Below are positions 26,854 through 35,096 of a stretch of 64,000 nucleotides of DNA, piece after piece. The notes beneath the pieces are model-generated. The model had not been told where the DNA came from and searched no databases. It saw nothing but the letters and a program-made list of their open reading frames with translations. The position numbers and the translations under genes are program-made. Source of the stretch: Ferrimonas sp. YFM (GTDB taxonomy: Bacteria > Pseudomonadota > Gammaproteobacteria > Enterobacterales > Shewanellaceae). Each line of letters starts with the position of its first letter. Position 1 is the stretch's first letter. Where the stretch lies: NCBI RefSeq assembly GCF_030296015.1, contig NZ_AP027368.1, positions 2,976,001 through 3,040,000 on the forward strand, in the 5' to 3' direction.

Positions 26854-28110
26854 ATGAGCAAAACCCTCCAAAAAGTCGCGGTGGACCAGCTGCAGGTGGG
26901 AAACTACATTCGTCTCCCCATCTCCTGGCGTGAACACCCCTTCATGTTCAACAGTTTTAAGATTCGCAGCAGGGATCAGATCCAGCTGCTGAAGAAACTG
27001 CGCCTGACCCACGTCGTCGTGGATCTCAAGCGCAGCGATACTGGCGTGCTCAGCGCCCCCGCCATCCCCAACCTGGCAGACAGTGCGCCGGATCTGGACA
27101 AGATGAAGGAGCAGATGCTGCAGCAGAAGCAGCAGGGGATCAGCGAACTCAAAGAGTTTCGTCGCGAGTACAAGAAACACGAACGGGAGTACGCCGACTC
27201 TCTGGCCCAGCTGCGAGCAATCAACAACCGCCTGCCCATGAAGCCCATGGAAGGCCTGATGCTCAGCTCCAAGCTGATCAAACAGATGGCCGCCAGCCTC
27301 AGTGCCGGCAGTCAGGTGACCCTGCACCTGATGAACGACGACATCCGCCCGGATGACCCCTGCTACCACGCCCTGAACGTCACCGTGCTGGCAATGATGC
27401 TGGCCAAACGGGTGGGCATGAGCGAAGAGGAGATCGCCGTGGTGGGCCAGGGCGGCCTGCTTCACGACTGTGGCAAGCTGCTGCTGTCCAAGTCCCTGCT
27501 GTCCAAGAAGCAACCCTCCAAGGCAGACCTGCGCGAGATGCAGCGTCACCCCGTTTTGGGTCAGGAGCTGCTCCGCAATCAGAGTCATCTGCCCCGCTCC
27601 ATCACCGCCATGATCAGCCAGCATCATGAGTTCCTCGACGGCAGCGGTTACCCCAAGGGACTCAAGGGCAATGACATCGAGCCTCTGGCTCAGCTGATTG
27701 CCGTGGTCAACACCTATGACGATCTGTGCCACCCCAGGGACAAAACCCGTACCCGCCCGCCAGGCACGGTACTGGGGATGCTGTACAAGATCTTCAAGGA
27801 CAAGCTCAACAACCACTATGTTCAGCAGTTCATCAAGATGATGGGGGTCTACCCTCCAGGCAGTGTGGTGCAGCTCTCCAGCGGTCAGTTCGGCCTGGTG
27901 ACCTCGGTGGACTCCGAGAAGCTGCTCTACCCTACGGTACTGGTGTACGATCCCGCCGTCCCCCGTCAGGAGGCGGCCGCCATCGCCATCGACACCCAGG
28001 GGCTGACCATCGAACGCGCCATCGTTGCCTCGGCACTCACCCCGGAAGCCTTCCAGTACCTGAGTCCCAAGGAGCGCATCTCCTACTTCTACGACAGCAG
28101 AAACGGATAA
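26854..28110 (+). CDS. HD-GYP domain cyclic-di-GMP phosphodiesterase
   Basis: A 418-residue cytoplasmic protein. The N-terminal DUF3391 domain (KVAVDQLQVGNYIRLP, to about 60) and a coiled coil (about 80-125) precede an HD-GYP domain with HDCGK at 204-208, His232 in QRHPVLG, HHE at 257-259 and DGSGYPKGLKG at 262-272, then NTYDDL. These are the metal-binding and GYP residues of active c-di-GMP hydrolases. In this setting it probably lowers c-di-GMP to favour motility. No classic Shine-Dalgarno precedes the ATG; a hairpin does. Confidence 0.9.
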   Translation: MSKTLQKVAVDQLQVGNYIRLPISWREHPFMFNSFKIRSRDQIQLLKKLRLTHVVVDLKRSDTGVLSAPAIPNLADSAPDLDKMKEQMLQQKQQGISELKEFRREYKKHEREYADSLAQLRAINNRLPMKPMEGLMLSSKLIKQMAASLSAGSQVTLHLMNDDIRPDDPCYHALNVTVLAMMLAKRVGMSEEEIAVVGQGGLLHDCGKLLLSKSLLSKKQPSKADLREMQRHPVLGQELLRNQSHLPRSITAMISQHHEFLDGSGYPKGLKGNDIEPLAQLIAVVNTYDDLCHPRDKTRTRPPGTVLGMLYKIFKDKLNNHYVQQFIKMMGVYPPGSVVQLSSGQFGLVTSVDSEKLLYPTVLVYDPAVPRQEAAAIAIDTQGLTIERAIVASALTPEAFQYLSPKERISYFYDSRNG

Positions 28111-28135
28111 CCAGGCTCAGCCGTCGACAGAAGAG

Positions 28136-28160
28136 AAACGCGCCCCAGTGGCGCGTTTTC
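28136..28160 (+). terminator. terminator of the HD-GYP gene
   Basis: Stem AAACGCGCC (28136-28144) and GGCGCGTTT (28150-28158), 5-base loop, followed by TCTT. It lies 26 bases after the stop. Confidence 0.75.
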
Positions 28161-28337
28161 TTAGACTTTGTGCCCTAAGCTGCTCATCTTCCTTCCCTTC
28201 CCATTTGACCAAAGTGTGATCCAGGTCAATATTTACTCTGTCGGCCGGAGGCGCAAATCACCGCCCCGACCCAAGTCTTGCCATGGAGTGGTGGTACGCC
28301 AGACAGAGGATGTTTGCCTTTTTGACCGGAGGGAAAC

Positions 28338-28664
28338 ATGACTGAGCTGCCCACGTTCGACGAGATGATGCACCTGGCCAAAACCGACCCGGATAAGCTG
28401 GAACGGATTCGCCAGGCCGCCATCAGCCAGACCATCGACCAGGCCAAGGCGTCCAATCGTGGCGCACTCAAGGCCCTGCAACACCGCATCGATCTGACCC
28501 GGGAACGGGCCAGCAATCCCTATCAGAGCATGGTTGAGATTTCGCGCATGATGCATGATAAGCTCGATCTGCTGAACACCGCACTCAACCGCCCCGAAGA
28601 ACTCAATCGAAGCCGGGTGGTGTCCCTGGGGCAAGCCCAGGCTCGGAAGGCGGTGAACACCTGA
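28338..28664 (+). CDS. DUF3135 family protein
   Basis: A 108-residue soluble, helical protein. LPTFDEMMHLAKTDPDKLERIRQAAISQTI at 4-33, ALQHRIDLTRERASNP at 46-61 and ISRMMHDKL near 68-76 match the DUF3135 layout known from Vibrio, Shewanella and Aeromonas. Function unknown. CCGGAGGGAAAC precedes the ATG. The DUF4136-like lipoprotein gene follows 28 bases downstream and may be co-transcribed. Confidence 0.8.
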   Translation: MTELPTFDEMMHLAKTDPDKLERIRQAAISQTIDQAKASNRGALKALQHRIDLTRERASNPYQSMVEISRMMHDKLDLLNTALNRPEELNRSRVVSLGQAQARKAVNT

Positions 28665-28692
28665 CACTGACGCAGATTCCATGGAGGGAGAG

Positions 28693-29217
28693 ATGAGAGC
28701 ACTGACTGGACTGTTTCTGCTGCTGCTTGCCGGCTGTGCCGCCAAGAGCGATGTGGACTATGACCCCGGCTTCGACTTCACCACAGTCAGCCAGGTGCAG
28801 CTGCTGCCCAGTCGCCATCGGGATGAACCCCTGGCGGCCGAGCGCTCGGAGAAGGCGCTCAAAGAGGCCCTGACAGCCACCGGATGGCAACTGGTGGACC
28901 AATCCAGCCACAAGCTTCAAATCAGCCTGTGGCGCGAAACAGAGGCCAATGACTCCGGCTTCTCCATAGGGATCGGCGGTGGTCGCAGCAGTGGCAACAC
29001 CGCCATAGGCGGCAGCGTCTCCATTCCGGTTACCCCCACAGAGGCGGACTACAGGAAGATTCGCCTGGATCTGTTCGACGGCGAGCGCCAGGTGTGGCGT
29101 GCCGCCGACGGCTTCAAGCTCAAGGGCAAGGCGGACGCCCAGTGGCGAGAAGAGCAGACCCGCAAGGTGATGGACAAGCTCCTGAGCCAGCTGCCCGGGG
29201 CTACTCCAGCTCAGTAA
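28693..29217 (+). CDS. DUF4136-like lipoprotein
   Basis: A 174-residue lipoprotein from ATG 28693 (GGAGGGAG upstream): signal peptide with lipobox LAGC (Cys near 15), then VDYDPGFDFTTVSQVQLLP, a typical DUF4136 opening, and a glycine/serine-rich stretch (GIGIGGGRSSGNTAIGGSV, about 91-110). Likely attached to the outer membrane; no enzymatic role known. Its last 17 bases overlap the convergent gene at 29201. Confidence 0.75.
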   Translation: MRALTGLFLLLLAGCAAKSDVDYDPGFDFTTVSQVQLLPSRHRDEPLAAERSEKALKEALTATGWQLVDQSSHKLQISLWRETEANDSGFSIGIGGGRSSGNTAIGGSVSIPVTPTEADYRKIRLDLFDGERQVWRAADGFKLKGKADAQWREEQTRKVMDKLLSQLPGATPAQ

Positions 29218-29737
29218 GCTGCACGGATCTGAACCAGGCGCTGCCCGTGGTCTGGCCTGAATACATGCCCAGCCTCAGGGCAATGGTGACCCAGGTGCGC
29301 TCACCAGTGTCGAACTCCACCTGACGATAACGCCAGCCCAGCGAGCCCAGCATGGGTTCACTGTAGGTAAAGGAACCCAGCTCCGGCAGAGACTCCAGCA
29401 CAGACAAGTTGCCGCCCACATCCAGCGAATCTATGGTGGGGGTGGTCTTCTGCACCCGAATCCAGCCGGAGAGGCGATAACGGGTATTGGGTTTGACCAC
29501 CACCACTTGCTGCCATCGGGCATCGTTGGGAATCTGCGGATCGATGTGGATGGAAACGGTCTTCTGAGCCTGGGACCAAGCGTACTCAACCCCCTCCTGC
29601 TTGAAGGAGCTTGTGGACCAACCCGTCGGCACTCCTATTTCAAACTTCGGATTTTCAACAAGATTTTCTTGCGCACTCGCGGCTGGCGCGATCAGTGACC
29701 CCGCCACTATCGCGATGGCTATTCCTCTGAAGATCAT
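29201..29737 (-). CDS. secreted carbohydrate-binding-module-like protein
   Basis: A 178-residue secreted protein: signal peptide 1-22 (cut near ASAQ), then NLVENPKFEIGVPTGW, a pattern typical of CBM4/9-type or other jelly-roll domains, and RWQQVVVVKPNTRYRLSGWIRV and WRYRQVEFDTGERTWVTIALRLGMYSGQTTGSAWF, where the last block is the usual closing strand set. No catalytic domain is attached. It may bind glycans outside the cell; the ligand is unknown. It overlaps the convergent lipoprotein gene by 17 bases. Confidence 0.65.
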   Translation of the reverse strand: MIFRGIAIAIVAGSLIAPAASAQENLVENPKFEIGVPTGWSTSSFKQEGVEYAWSQAQKTVSIHIDPQIPNDARWQQVVVVKPNTRYRLSGWIRVQKTTPTIDSLDVGGNLSVLESLPELGSFTYSEPMLGSLGWRYRQVEFDTGERTWVTIALRLGMYSGQTTGSAWFRSVQLTELE

Positions 29738-29886
29738 GGTGTCTACTCCCAGTCTGAAAAGTCGAAATCAAAGCCTGTCGACAGGACGAACGAGAAACCA
29801 GATTCAGTGTAGGACAGACACGACAAATCCACACAAAGAGTGCGGCAATCAGAGGCAAAGACAAGAGAAAAGGAGAGAGAAGAAAG

Positions 29887-29962
29887 TGGTGGGTCGTGAA
29901 GGATTCGAACCTTCGACCAATTGGTTAAAAGCCAACTGCTCTACCAGCTGAGCTAACGACCC
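29887..29962 (-). tRNA. tRNA-Lys(UUU), array copy 9 (last transcribed)
   Basis: 76-base tRNA with CCA encoded, acceptor GGGTCGT/ACGACCC, anticodon loop CTTTTAA giving UUU, T-loop GGTTCGAATCC. Nearest the 3' end of the array transcript. Confidence 0.95.
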
Positions 29963-29997
29963 ACTTTTTGGTTTTCATCCCCAGACGGGGAAGAAAG

Positions 29998-30073
29998 TGG
30001 TGGGTCGTGAAGGATTCGAACCTTCGACCAATTGGTTAAAAGCCAACTGCTCTACCAGCTGAGCTAACGACCC
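29998..30073 (-). tRNA. tRNA-Lys(UUU), array copy 8
   Basis: Same 76-base sequence as the other copies, CCA encoded; exactly 111 bases from its neighbours. Confidence 0.95.
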
Positions 30074-30108
30074 ACTTTTTGGTTTTCATCCCCAGGCGGA
30101 GAAGAAAG

Positions 30109-30184
30109 TGGTGGGTCGTGAAGGATTCGAACCTTCGACCAATTGGTTAAAAGCCAACTGCTCTACCAGCTGAGCTAACGACCC
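30109..30184 (-). tRNA. tRNA-Lys(UUU), array copy 7
   Basis: Same 76-base sequence, CCA encoded; bordered on its left by a type B spacer (GGCGGAG). Confidence 0.95.
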
Positions 30185-30219
30185 ACTTTTTGGTTTTCAT
30201 CCCCAGACGGGGAAGAAAG

Positions 30220-30295
30220 TGGTGGGTCGTGAAGGATTCGAACCTTCGACCAATTGGTTAAAAGCCAACTGCTCTACCAGCTGAGCTAACGACCC
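30220..30295 (-). tRNA. tRNA-Lys(UUU), array copy 6
   Basis: Same 76-base sequence, CCA encoded; type A spacers on both sides. Confidence 0.95.
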
Positions 30296-30330
30296 ACTTT
30301 TTGGTTTTCATCCCCAGACGGGGAAGAAAG

Positions 30331-30406
30331 TGGTGGGTCGTGAAGGATTCGAACCTTCGACCAATTGGTTAAAAGCCAACTGCTCTACCAGCTGAGCTAA
30401 CGACCC
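30331..30406 (-). tRNA. tRNA-Lys(UUU), array copy 5
   Basis: Same 76-base sequence, CCA encoded; central copy of the array. Confidence 0.95.
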
Positions 30407-30441
30407 ACTTTTTGGTTTTCATCCCCAGGCGGAGAAGAAAG

Positions 30442-30517
30442 TGGTGGGTCGTGAAGGATTCGAACCTTCGACCAATTGGTTAAAAGCCAACTGCTCTACC
30501 AGCTGAGCTAACGACCC
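30442..30517 (-). tRNA. tRNA-Lys(UUU), array copy 4
   Basis: Same 76-base sequence, CCA encoded; bordered on its left by the second type B spacer. Confidence 0.95.
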
Positions 30518-30552
30518 ACTTTTTGGTTTTCATCCCCAGACGGGGAAGAAAG

Positions 30553-30628
30553 TGGTGGGTCGTGAAGGATTCGAACCTTCGACCAATTGGTTAAAAGCCA
30601 ACTGCTCTACCAGCTGAGCTAACGACCC
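30553..30628 (-). tRNA. tRNA-Lys(UUU), array copy 3
   Basis: Same 76-base sequence, CCA encoded. Confidence 0.95.
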
Positions 30629-30663
30629 ACTTTTTGGTTTTCATCCCCAGACGGGGAAGAAAG

Positions 30664-30739
30664 TGGTGGGTCGTGAAGGATTCGAACCTTCGACCAATTG
30701 GTTAAAAGCCAACTGCTCTACCAGCTGAGCTAACGACCC
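30664..30739 (-). tRNA. tRNA-Lys(UUU), array copy 2
   Basis: Same 76-base sequence, CCA encoded; separated from copy 1 by the unique type C spacer (GACGGAG). Confidence 0.95.
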
Positions 30740-30774
30740 ACTTTTTGGTTTTCATCCCCAGACGGAGAAGAAAG

Positions 30775-30850
30775 TGGTGGGTCGTGAAGGATTCGAACCT
30801 TCGACCAATTGGTTAAAAGCCAACTGCTCTACCAGCTGAGCTAACGACCC
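30775..30850 (-). tRNA. tRNA-Lys(UUU), array copy 1 (promoter-proximal)
   Basis: Same 76-base sequence, CCA encoded; first copy after the promoter at 30891-30918. Confidence 0.95.
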
Positions 30851-30879
30851 ACTTTTGTCTTCCGAGGACTCCCTCATCC

Positions 30880-30918
30880 GACGGGCGGCTATAATACCAA
30901 TTTCGCCTTGGTGTGCAA
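30880..30918 (-). promoter_or_regulatory. sigma70 promoter of the tRNA-Lys array with GC-rich discriminator
   Basis: On the minus strand: TTGCAC (30918-30913), 16-base spacer, TATTAT (30896-30891), then AGCCGCCCGTC, a GC-rich discriminator as in stringently controlled stable-RNA promoters. No other promoter of this quality is seen near the array. Confidence 0.75.
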
Positions 30919-31005
30919 CTGGAAATCTGTCTTTTTTGGCCTTTTGCGCACAAAAGCAACTAAGCGGACAAAAAAGCGATTCCAGTGCCGGGCGAAACGG
31001 CTAAC

Positions 31006-31782
31006 TTAGCCTTTTGACAACTCTTTTTTCGCCAACTGAGCGGCGTTAGAGTTGCCATATTCTTTCACTACCCGGTTGAAATAACCTTGGGCACCCGCCT
31101 TGTCTCCGGCGTCGGCGGCGATCATCCCCAGCTTCAGCAGGGAGTCGGCTCGCTTGGCGGAGTCGGGGTAGCTGTTCACCACGGTTTCAAACGCGGTTTT
31201 GGCCTGGGCCATCTCACCCTTGTTATACAGCAGTTGACCCAACCAGTAGTGGGAGTTGGCAGTATAGGTGGACTGAGGGTAGTTTTCGATGAACTGACGG
31301 AAGGCGGGAATCGCCTCATCGTACTTGCGCTGCTTCAGCACCAGGTCCACCGCCTGCTGATAGGCATCGGCCTCAGACAGGGAGAGGTTGGGCACAGTGG
31401 CAGGCACCGGGCTGCCAGCCTGGGGCGTGGTCGCCTGAGGCTGCGCTGGGGCACCACTCTTAAACTGCTCTTCGATGCGGCTCAGTTCCTGGTACATCTG
31501 ACGCTGGCGTTCCACCATCTGCTGTACTTGGTACTGCTGGCTCTCCACCTGACCACGCAGCTGGGACACTTCCATCTGCAGTTGATCAAACATCTGCTGC
31601 ATGTGCAGCTGAGCCTGGTTACGCGCCTTCATCAACCGCTCCAGGCGGGTGACGCGGGAGTTGATATCGTCCCCAGAGAGGGACTGAGGGGCATTTTCAG
31701 CTGCTTCTATAACGGGAGCGGGCGCAGCCTGAAGCTGCGCCCCCATGAATAGAAGAGCTGTTGCAATAACAGCTTTCTTCAT
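31006..31782 (-). CDS. cpoB: cell division coordinator CpoB (YbgF)
   Basis: A 258-residue periplasmic protein that links Tol-Pal to PBP1B-LpoB during cell constriction. Signal peptide 1-19, N-terminal trimerising coiled coil about 42-107 (RVTRLERLMKARNQAQLHMQ onward), a Pro/Ala-rich linker, then TPR repeats from about 138 (YQQAVDLVLKQRKYDEAIPAF, SHYWLGQLLYNKGEMAQAKTAF, ADSLLKLGMIAADAGD). It is the last gene of the tol-pal operon; 17 bases separate it from pal. Confidence 0.93.
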   Translation of the reverse strand: MKKAVIATALLFMGAQLQAAPAPVIEAAENAPQSLSGDDINSRVTRLERLMKARNQAQLHMQQMFDQLQMEVSQLRGQVESQQYQVQQMVERQRQMYQELSRIEEQFKSGAPAQPQATTPQAGSPVPATVPNLSLSEADAYQQAVDLVLKQRKYDEAIPAFRQFIENYPQSTYTANSHYWLGQLLYNKGEMAQAKTAFETVVNSYPDSAKRADSLLKLGMIAADAGDKAGAQGYFNRVVKEYGNSNAAQLAKKELSKG

Positions 31783-31798
31783 AGATTAACCGTTTCGC

Positions 31799-32329
31799 TT
31801 AGTAAACCAGTACGGCACGACGGTTCTTGGCGTGAGCCGCGTCGGTGGCGGAACCGTCCAGAGGCTTCTCTTCACCGTAGGACACTACGGAGATTTGAGA
31901 GGACAGAACACCCAGACCCTGCAGGTAACGGGATACGGCCTTGGCACGACGCTCGCCCAGGGCGATGTTGTACTCAGGGGTACCGCGCTCATCGGCGTGA
32001 CCTTCGATCAGCACCTTAACACCTGGGTTTTCAATCAGGTAGTTGGCGTGGGCTTCCAGCAGTTCGCCGTACTTGCCCTGGATGTCGCTGCGGTCAAATT
32101 CGAAGTACAGAATGTGCTCTTTGCGCAGTTCCTGGTACTTCAGACGCTGCTGCTCAGCAGGAGTCAGCACGGGCTCTACGGCACCGGTCTGAACGCCGCT
32201 TTGCGCTTGTTCGTTGGTGGTGTTGCCGGTCTGGGACTGGCTGTCGCTGTCGGAGGTACTGGAACAGGCTGTCAGCGCCAGAGCGGGTACAGCAATCAGC
32301 ATACCTTTGAGGAGGCTATTGAGCTTCAT
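31799..32329 (-). CDS. pal: peptidoglycan-associated lipoprotein Pal
   Basis: A 176-residue outer-membrane lipoprotein. Signal peptide with lipobox LTAC (Cys near 22), Ser/Gln/Thr-rich linker, then the OmpA-like peptidoglycan-binding domain from about 70: HILYFEFDRSDI, VLIEGHADERGTPEYNIALGERRAKAV and ISVVSYGEEKPLDGS, the classic Pal motifs. It anchors the outer membrane to the wall and binds TolB. Placed as expected between tolB and cpoB. Confidence 0.96.
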   Translation of the reverse strand: MKLNSLLKGMLIAVPALALTACSSTSDSDSQSQTGNTTNEQAQSGVQTGAVEPVLTPAEQQRLKYQELRKEHILYFEFDRSDIQGKYGELLEAHANYLIENPGVKVLIEGHADERGTPEYNIALGERRAKAVSRYLQGLGVLSSQISVVSYGEEKPLDGSATDAAHAKNRRAVLVY

Positions 32330-32362
32330 CTATCTTTTCCTTTTAATTCGTTACTTTTCCAA

Positions 32363-33718
32363 TCAAAGATAAGGCGACCAAGAAGGCGCTTTCACACTGC
32401 CCACCTGAGTCGGAATTCTGGCCTTAAAGCGGCCATCCACCGAAACGGCTGCCAACACCTGGCGGCCATTGTGGCTTGTCCCATAAATGATCATTGTGCC
32501 ATTCGGGGCGACACTTGGTGATTCATCCAGGTAAGTTTCCGTCAATACGTCCATAAAGCCGGTCTCCAGCTCCATGCGCGCAATGTGGAACCTGTTGTTG
32601 GTCCTGTTGACCATCACCAAGTAACGACCATCCGGAGTCACGGAACCACCGAGGTTCCACTCCCCCTGGAAGGTCAGACGCTGGATCCTTCCGGTGTCCA
32701 AATATACTCGATAAATCTGCGGTCTACCACCCCGCTCCGAGGTGAATACCAGGGATTTGCCATCGGGATGCCAGCTGGGCTCGGTATCGATGGCGTAGTG
32801 ATTGGTGATGCGCTTCATCTGCTTGGTGGCGATGTCCATCACGTAGATCTCAGGGTTGCCGTCCTTCGACAGGCTCATGGCCATCTTGGTGCCGTCGGGA
32901 GACCAGTTGGGTGAACCGTTGATCCCTTCGAAGCTGGTGAGCCTGTCCCGCTTCTGGGTATAGAGGTCCTGAATGTAGATCTCGGAGCGACCGTTCTCGA
33001 AGGACACGTAAGAGAGCTTACGGCCATCGGGAGACCAGGAGGGCGACATCAGCGGCTCTTTGGAGCGCAGCAACACCTTCTCGTTGTACCCATCATAGTC
33101 GGCCACGCGCAGCTGGAACTTGAACGGGTCGTTGTCTGCCACGGTCACATAGGCGATGCGGGTCAGGAAGGCGCCCTTGATGCCGGTCAGGGCCTCATAC
33201 ACCAGATCGGAGATGCGGTGGCCATATTGACGGAACTGGCTGCCGCGAATCACGGTGTCCCGACCGTCCAGGATGTGGTCCTGGGTCTGCACAAGCTCAC
33301 CATTTTGCAGGCCGCGGCTCTCGCCCCCGGTCATCTGGGCACGCACCAAGTCCACCAGCTCGAAGCTGACCTGATACTGGTCCGGGCCAAACTCGCTGAC
33401 CTTGCCCACCACCACGGCCTCGGCGCCGGTGGCAATCCAGGCCTTGAGATCCAGCTCGGAAGCCTTGGACACCTGACCGGGCATCATGCCCCGGGCGATG
33501 GGGTTGAAGGTGCCGGAACGGCGCAGATCGGAAGAGACCACGTCGGCGATCTGGGCGGGCATCTCGCCCTGCCCTTCCCAAACAAAGGGCACCACGGCGA
33601 TGGGCCGGGCGGCGTCGATCCCCTCGGTAATGACGATCTCAAGAGTGGCTTTCGCCGGCATGCTCACCATGGCCATCAGGGCCAACCATGCCATTGTCAG
33701 TGTTTTTATCAGTCTCAT
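32363..33718 (-). CDS. tolB: Tol-Pal system beta-propeller protein TolB
   Basis: A 451-residue periplasmic protein with signal peptide (1-24, cut after AKA), an N-terminal alpha/beta domain (about 25-165) and a six-bladed propeller with repeats such as [36 protein letters not shown] and [16 protein letters not shown]. It exchanges between TolA and Pal. The gene lies 10 bases after tolA. Confidence 0.96.
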   Translation of the reverse strand: MRLIKTLTMAWLALMAMVSMPAKATLEIVITEGIDAARPIAVVPFVWEGQGEMPAQIADVVSSDLRRSGTFNPIARGMMPGQVSKASELDLKAWIATGAEAVVVGKVSEFGPDQYQVSFELVDLVRAQMTGGESRGLQNGELVQTQDHILDGRDTVIRGSQFRQYGHRISDLVYEALTGIKGAFLTRIAYVTVADNDPFKFQLRVADYDGYNEKVLLRSKEPLMSPSWSPDGRKLSYVSFENGRSEIYIQDLYTQKRDRLTSFEGINGSPNWSPDGTKMAMSLSKDGNPEIYVMDIATKQMKRITNHYAIDTEPSWHPDGKSLVFTSERGGRPQIYRVYLDTGRIQRLTFQGEWNLGGSVTPDGRYLVMVNRTNNRFHIARMELETGFMDVLTETYLDESPSVAPNGTMIIYGTSHNGRQVLAAVSVDGRFKARIPTQVGSVKAPSWSPYL

Positions 33719-33728
33719 CAGCCTGTCG

Positions 33729-34661
33729 CTATTGCTCTGGTTGTACTGTTAGGTTGATATCTTTCAATTTCGCGTAGACATCCGGTTCCTGGGACACGGG
33801 CAGCTTACCCGCGGCGTTGATGGCCGCCTGGGTTACCCGGCACAGGTTGGCGTCCCCACCCAGTGTCTTACTGGAGATGACAAAGCCGTCTGGCGCCAGT
33901 CGGATGTTCACCCGGCACTCCTTGCCGCGCATGCTGGTGTCGGTGCGCAAGTTACGTTGAATCGTCTGACGAATCAACACGGTGTACCGGTCCACCTCGG
34001 ACAGCACCTTCTTGCTGCGCGCCGCCTCGATCTGAGCCTGCTCCGCCGCCAACTGCTCCGCCAGCTCCGCCTCACGGGCTTTGCGGGCGGCCTCCTCGGC
34101 AGCCTTGCGTTTGCGCTCCTCCTCCTTGCGCTTGCGCTCCGCTTCCGCCTTACGCTTACGCTCGTCCTCCTTGCGCTTACGCTCGGCGGCTTCCGCCTTG
34201 GCCTTATCCTCGGCGGCTTTGCGTTCCCGCTCCGCCTTGGCCTTGGCCTGCTCCTCTTTCTTGCGTTGCTCAGCCAGCTTGCGAGCCTGGTCCTGCTCCT
34301 TCTTCTGCTTGAGCTTGGCCTGCTTGGCCGCCTCTTCCGCCTTCTTGATCTCGGCCTCTTTGCGCTTGCGCTCCAGTTCCAGCTTCTTCAGCTTCTCCTG
34401 GGCAGCCCTGGCTTTCCTGTCCTCTTCGGCGCGGCGCTTTCGCTCCGCTTCCGCTTCGGCGGCTTTGGCCTGCTTGATCCGTTCCACCTGCTCCTGCACC
34501 TTGGCCTGATCCACCACCACCGCCTGCACCACAGGGGCGGAGGGCTGGGGGGCAACAGGTTTGGGCTTGCTGGAGAAGTCCACCCCAAGGGCCAGCACAG
34601 CGACCAGGCCAACGTGCGCCAGCAGAGAGACCACAAAGGGGAGTGTCATTTTCTGCTGCAT
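33729..34661 (-). CDS. tolA: cell envelope protein TolA
   Basis: A 310-residue protein with one N-terminal membrane span (about 8-27, [17 protein letters not shown]), a long Lys/Ala/Glu helical domain (about 55-205, [15 protein letters not shown]-like repeats) and a C-terminal globular domain (about 220-310) with [17 protein letters not shown] and a closing NLTVQPEQ. It transmits the energy of TolQR across the periplasm. Shorter than E. coli TolA (421) because the helical domain is reduced. Confidence 0.95.
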   Translation of the reverse strand: MQQKMTLPFVVSLLAHVGLVAVLALGVDFSSKPKPVAPQPSAPVVQAVVVDQAKVQEQVERIKQAKAAEAEAERKRRAEEDRKARAAQEKLKKLELERKRKEAEIKKAEEAAKQAKLKQKKEQDQARKLAEQRKKEEQAKAKAERERKAAEDKAKAEAAERKRKEDERKRKAEAERKRKEEERKRKAAEEAARKAREAELAEQLAAEQAQIEAARSKKVLSEVDRYTVLIRQTIQRNLRTDTSMRGKECRVNIRLAPDGFVISSKTLGGDANLCRVTQAAINAAGKLPVSQEPDVYAKLKDINLTVQPEQ

Positions 34662-34664
34662 CGG

Positions 34665-35096
34665 TTACTGCTCCGGCGTCTCGGTCATCAGGCCCACAGA
34701 GGGCACACCGGCCCGCTGCAGACTCACCATAAGTTGAATCACTTCGTCATAGGAGACGCTTCTGTCCCCTTTGACCACCACGGGACGCTGAGGATCCAGC
34801 TGCAGCTCGGCGGCCACCAGGGCGGCCAGCTCATCGAGCATCAGAGGACGGTCATCCTGAACGCTGCCGTTATCGAGGAAGTACTGGCCTTCGCTGGTTA
34901 CCGACGCCACCAGGGGTGGCCGCGAGTCCTTCTTCAGCGGCTCCGCCTCGCCCTGGGGCAGGTCCACCTTCACCCCCTGGGAGATGATGGGAGCGGTGGC
35001 CATAAAGATGATCAGCAGCACCAGCATCACGTCGATGTAGGGCACCACGTTGATCTCCGCCACCTTACGGCGTCGTTTACGCTGGTACCCCTGCAT
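34665..35096 (-). CDS. tolR: Tol-Pal motor protein TolR
   Basis: A 143-residue ExbD/TolR-type protein: cytoplasmic basic head (YQRKRRRKVAEINVVPYIDVM), one membrane span about 19-38 with the essential Asp in the VPYIDVMLVLLIIF segment, and a periplasmic domain. It works with TolQ as a proton-driven motor. Its start codon overlaps the tolQ stop by one base. Confidence 0.95.
   Translation of the reverse strand: MQGYQRKRRRKVAEINVVPYIDVMLVLLIIFMATAPIISQGVKVDLPQGEAEPLKKDSRPPLVASVTSEGQYFLDNGSVQDDRPLMLDELAALVAAELQLDPQRPVVVKGDRSVSYDEVIQLMVSLQRAGVPSVGLMTETPEQ

Larger units (their letters stand above)
29887..30850 (-). repeat. tandem array of nine tRNA-Lys genes, 111-bp period
   Basis: Nine identical 76-bp tRNA genes separated by eight 35-bp spacers keep an exact 111-bp period. 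Spacers differ only in the short GACGGGG, GGCGGAG or GACGGAG segment. From left to right the spacer types run A B A A B A A C, pointing to amplification by a three-gene (333-bp) unit. Each spacer has a small CCCC-GTCT-GGGG type hairpin (in type A) and an A-rich tail on the minus strand. Confidence 0.95.

Noticed and set aside
29887-30850. CRISPR-like regular repeats
   Set aside because: The 111-bp repeat is a tRNA gene plus spacer; spacers are almost identical and no cas genes are near.
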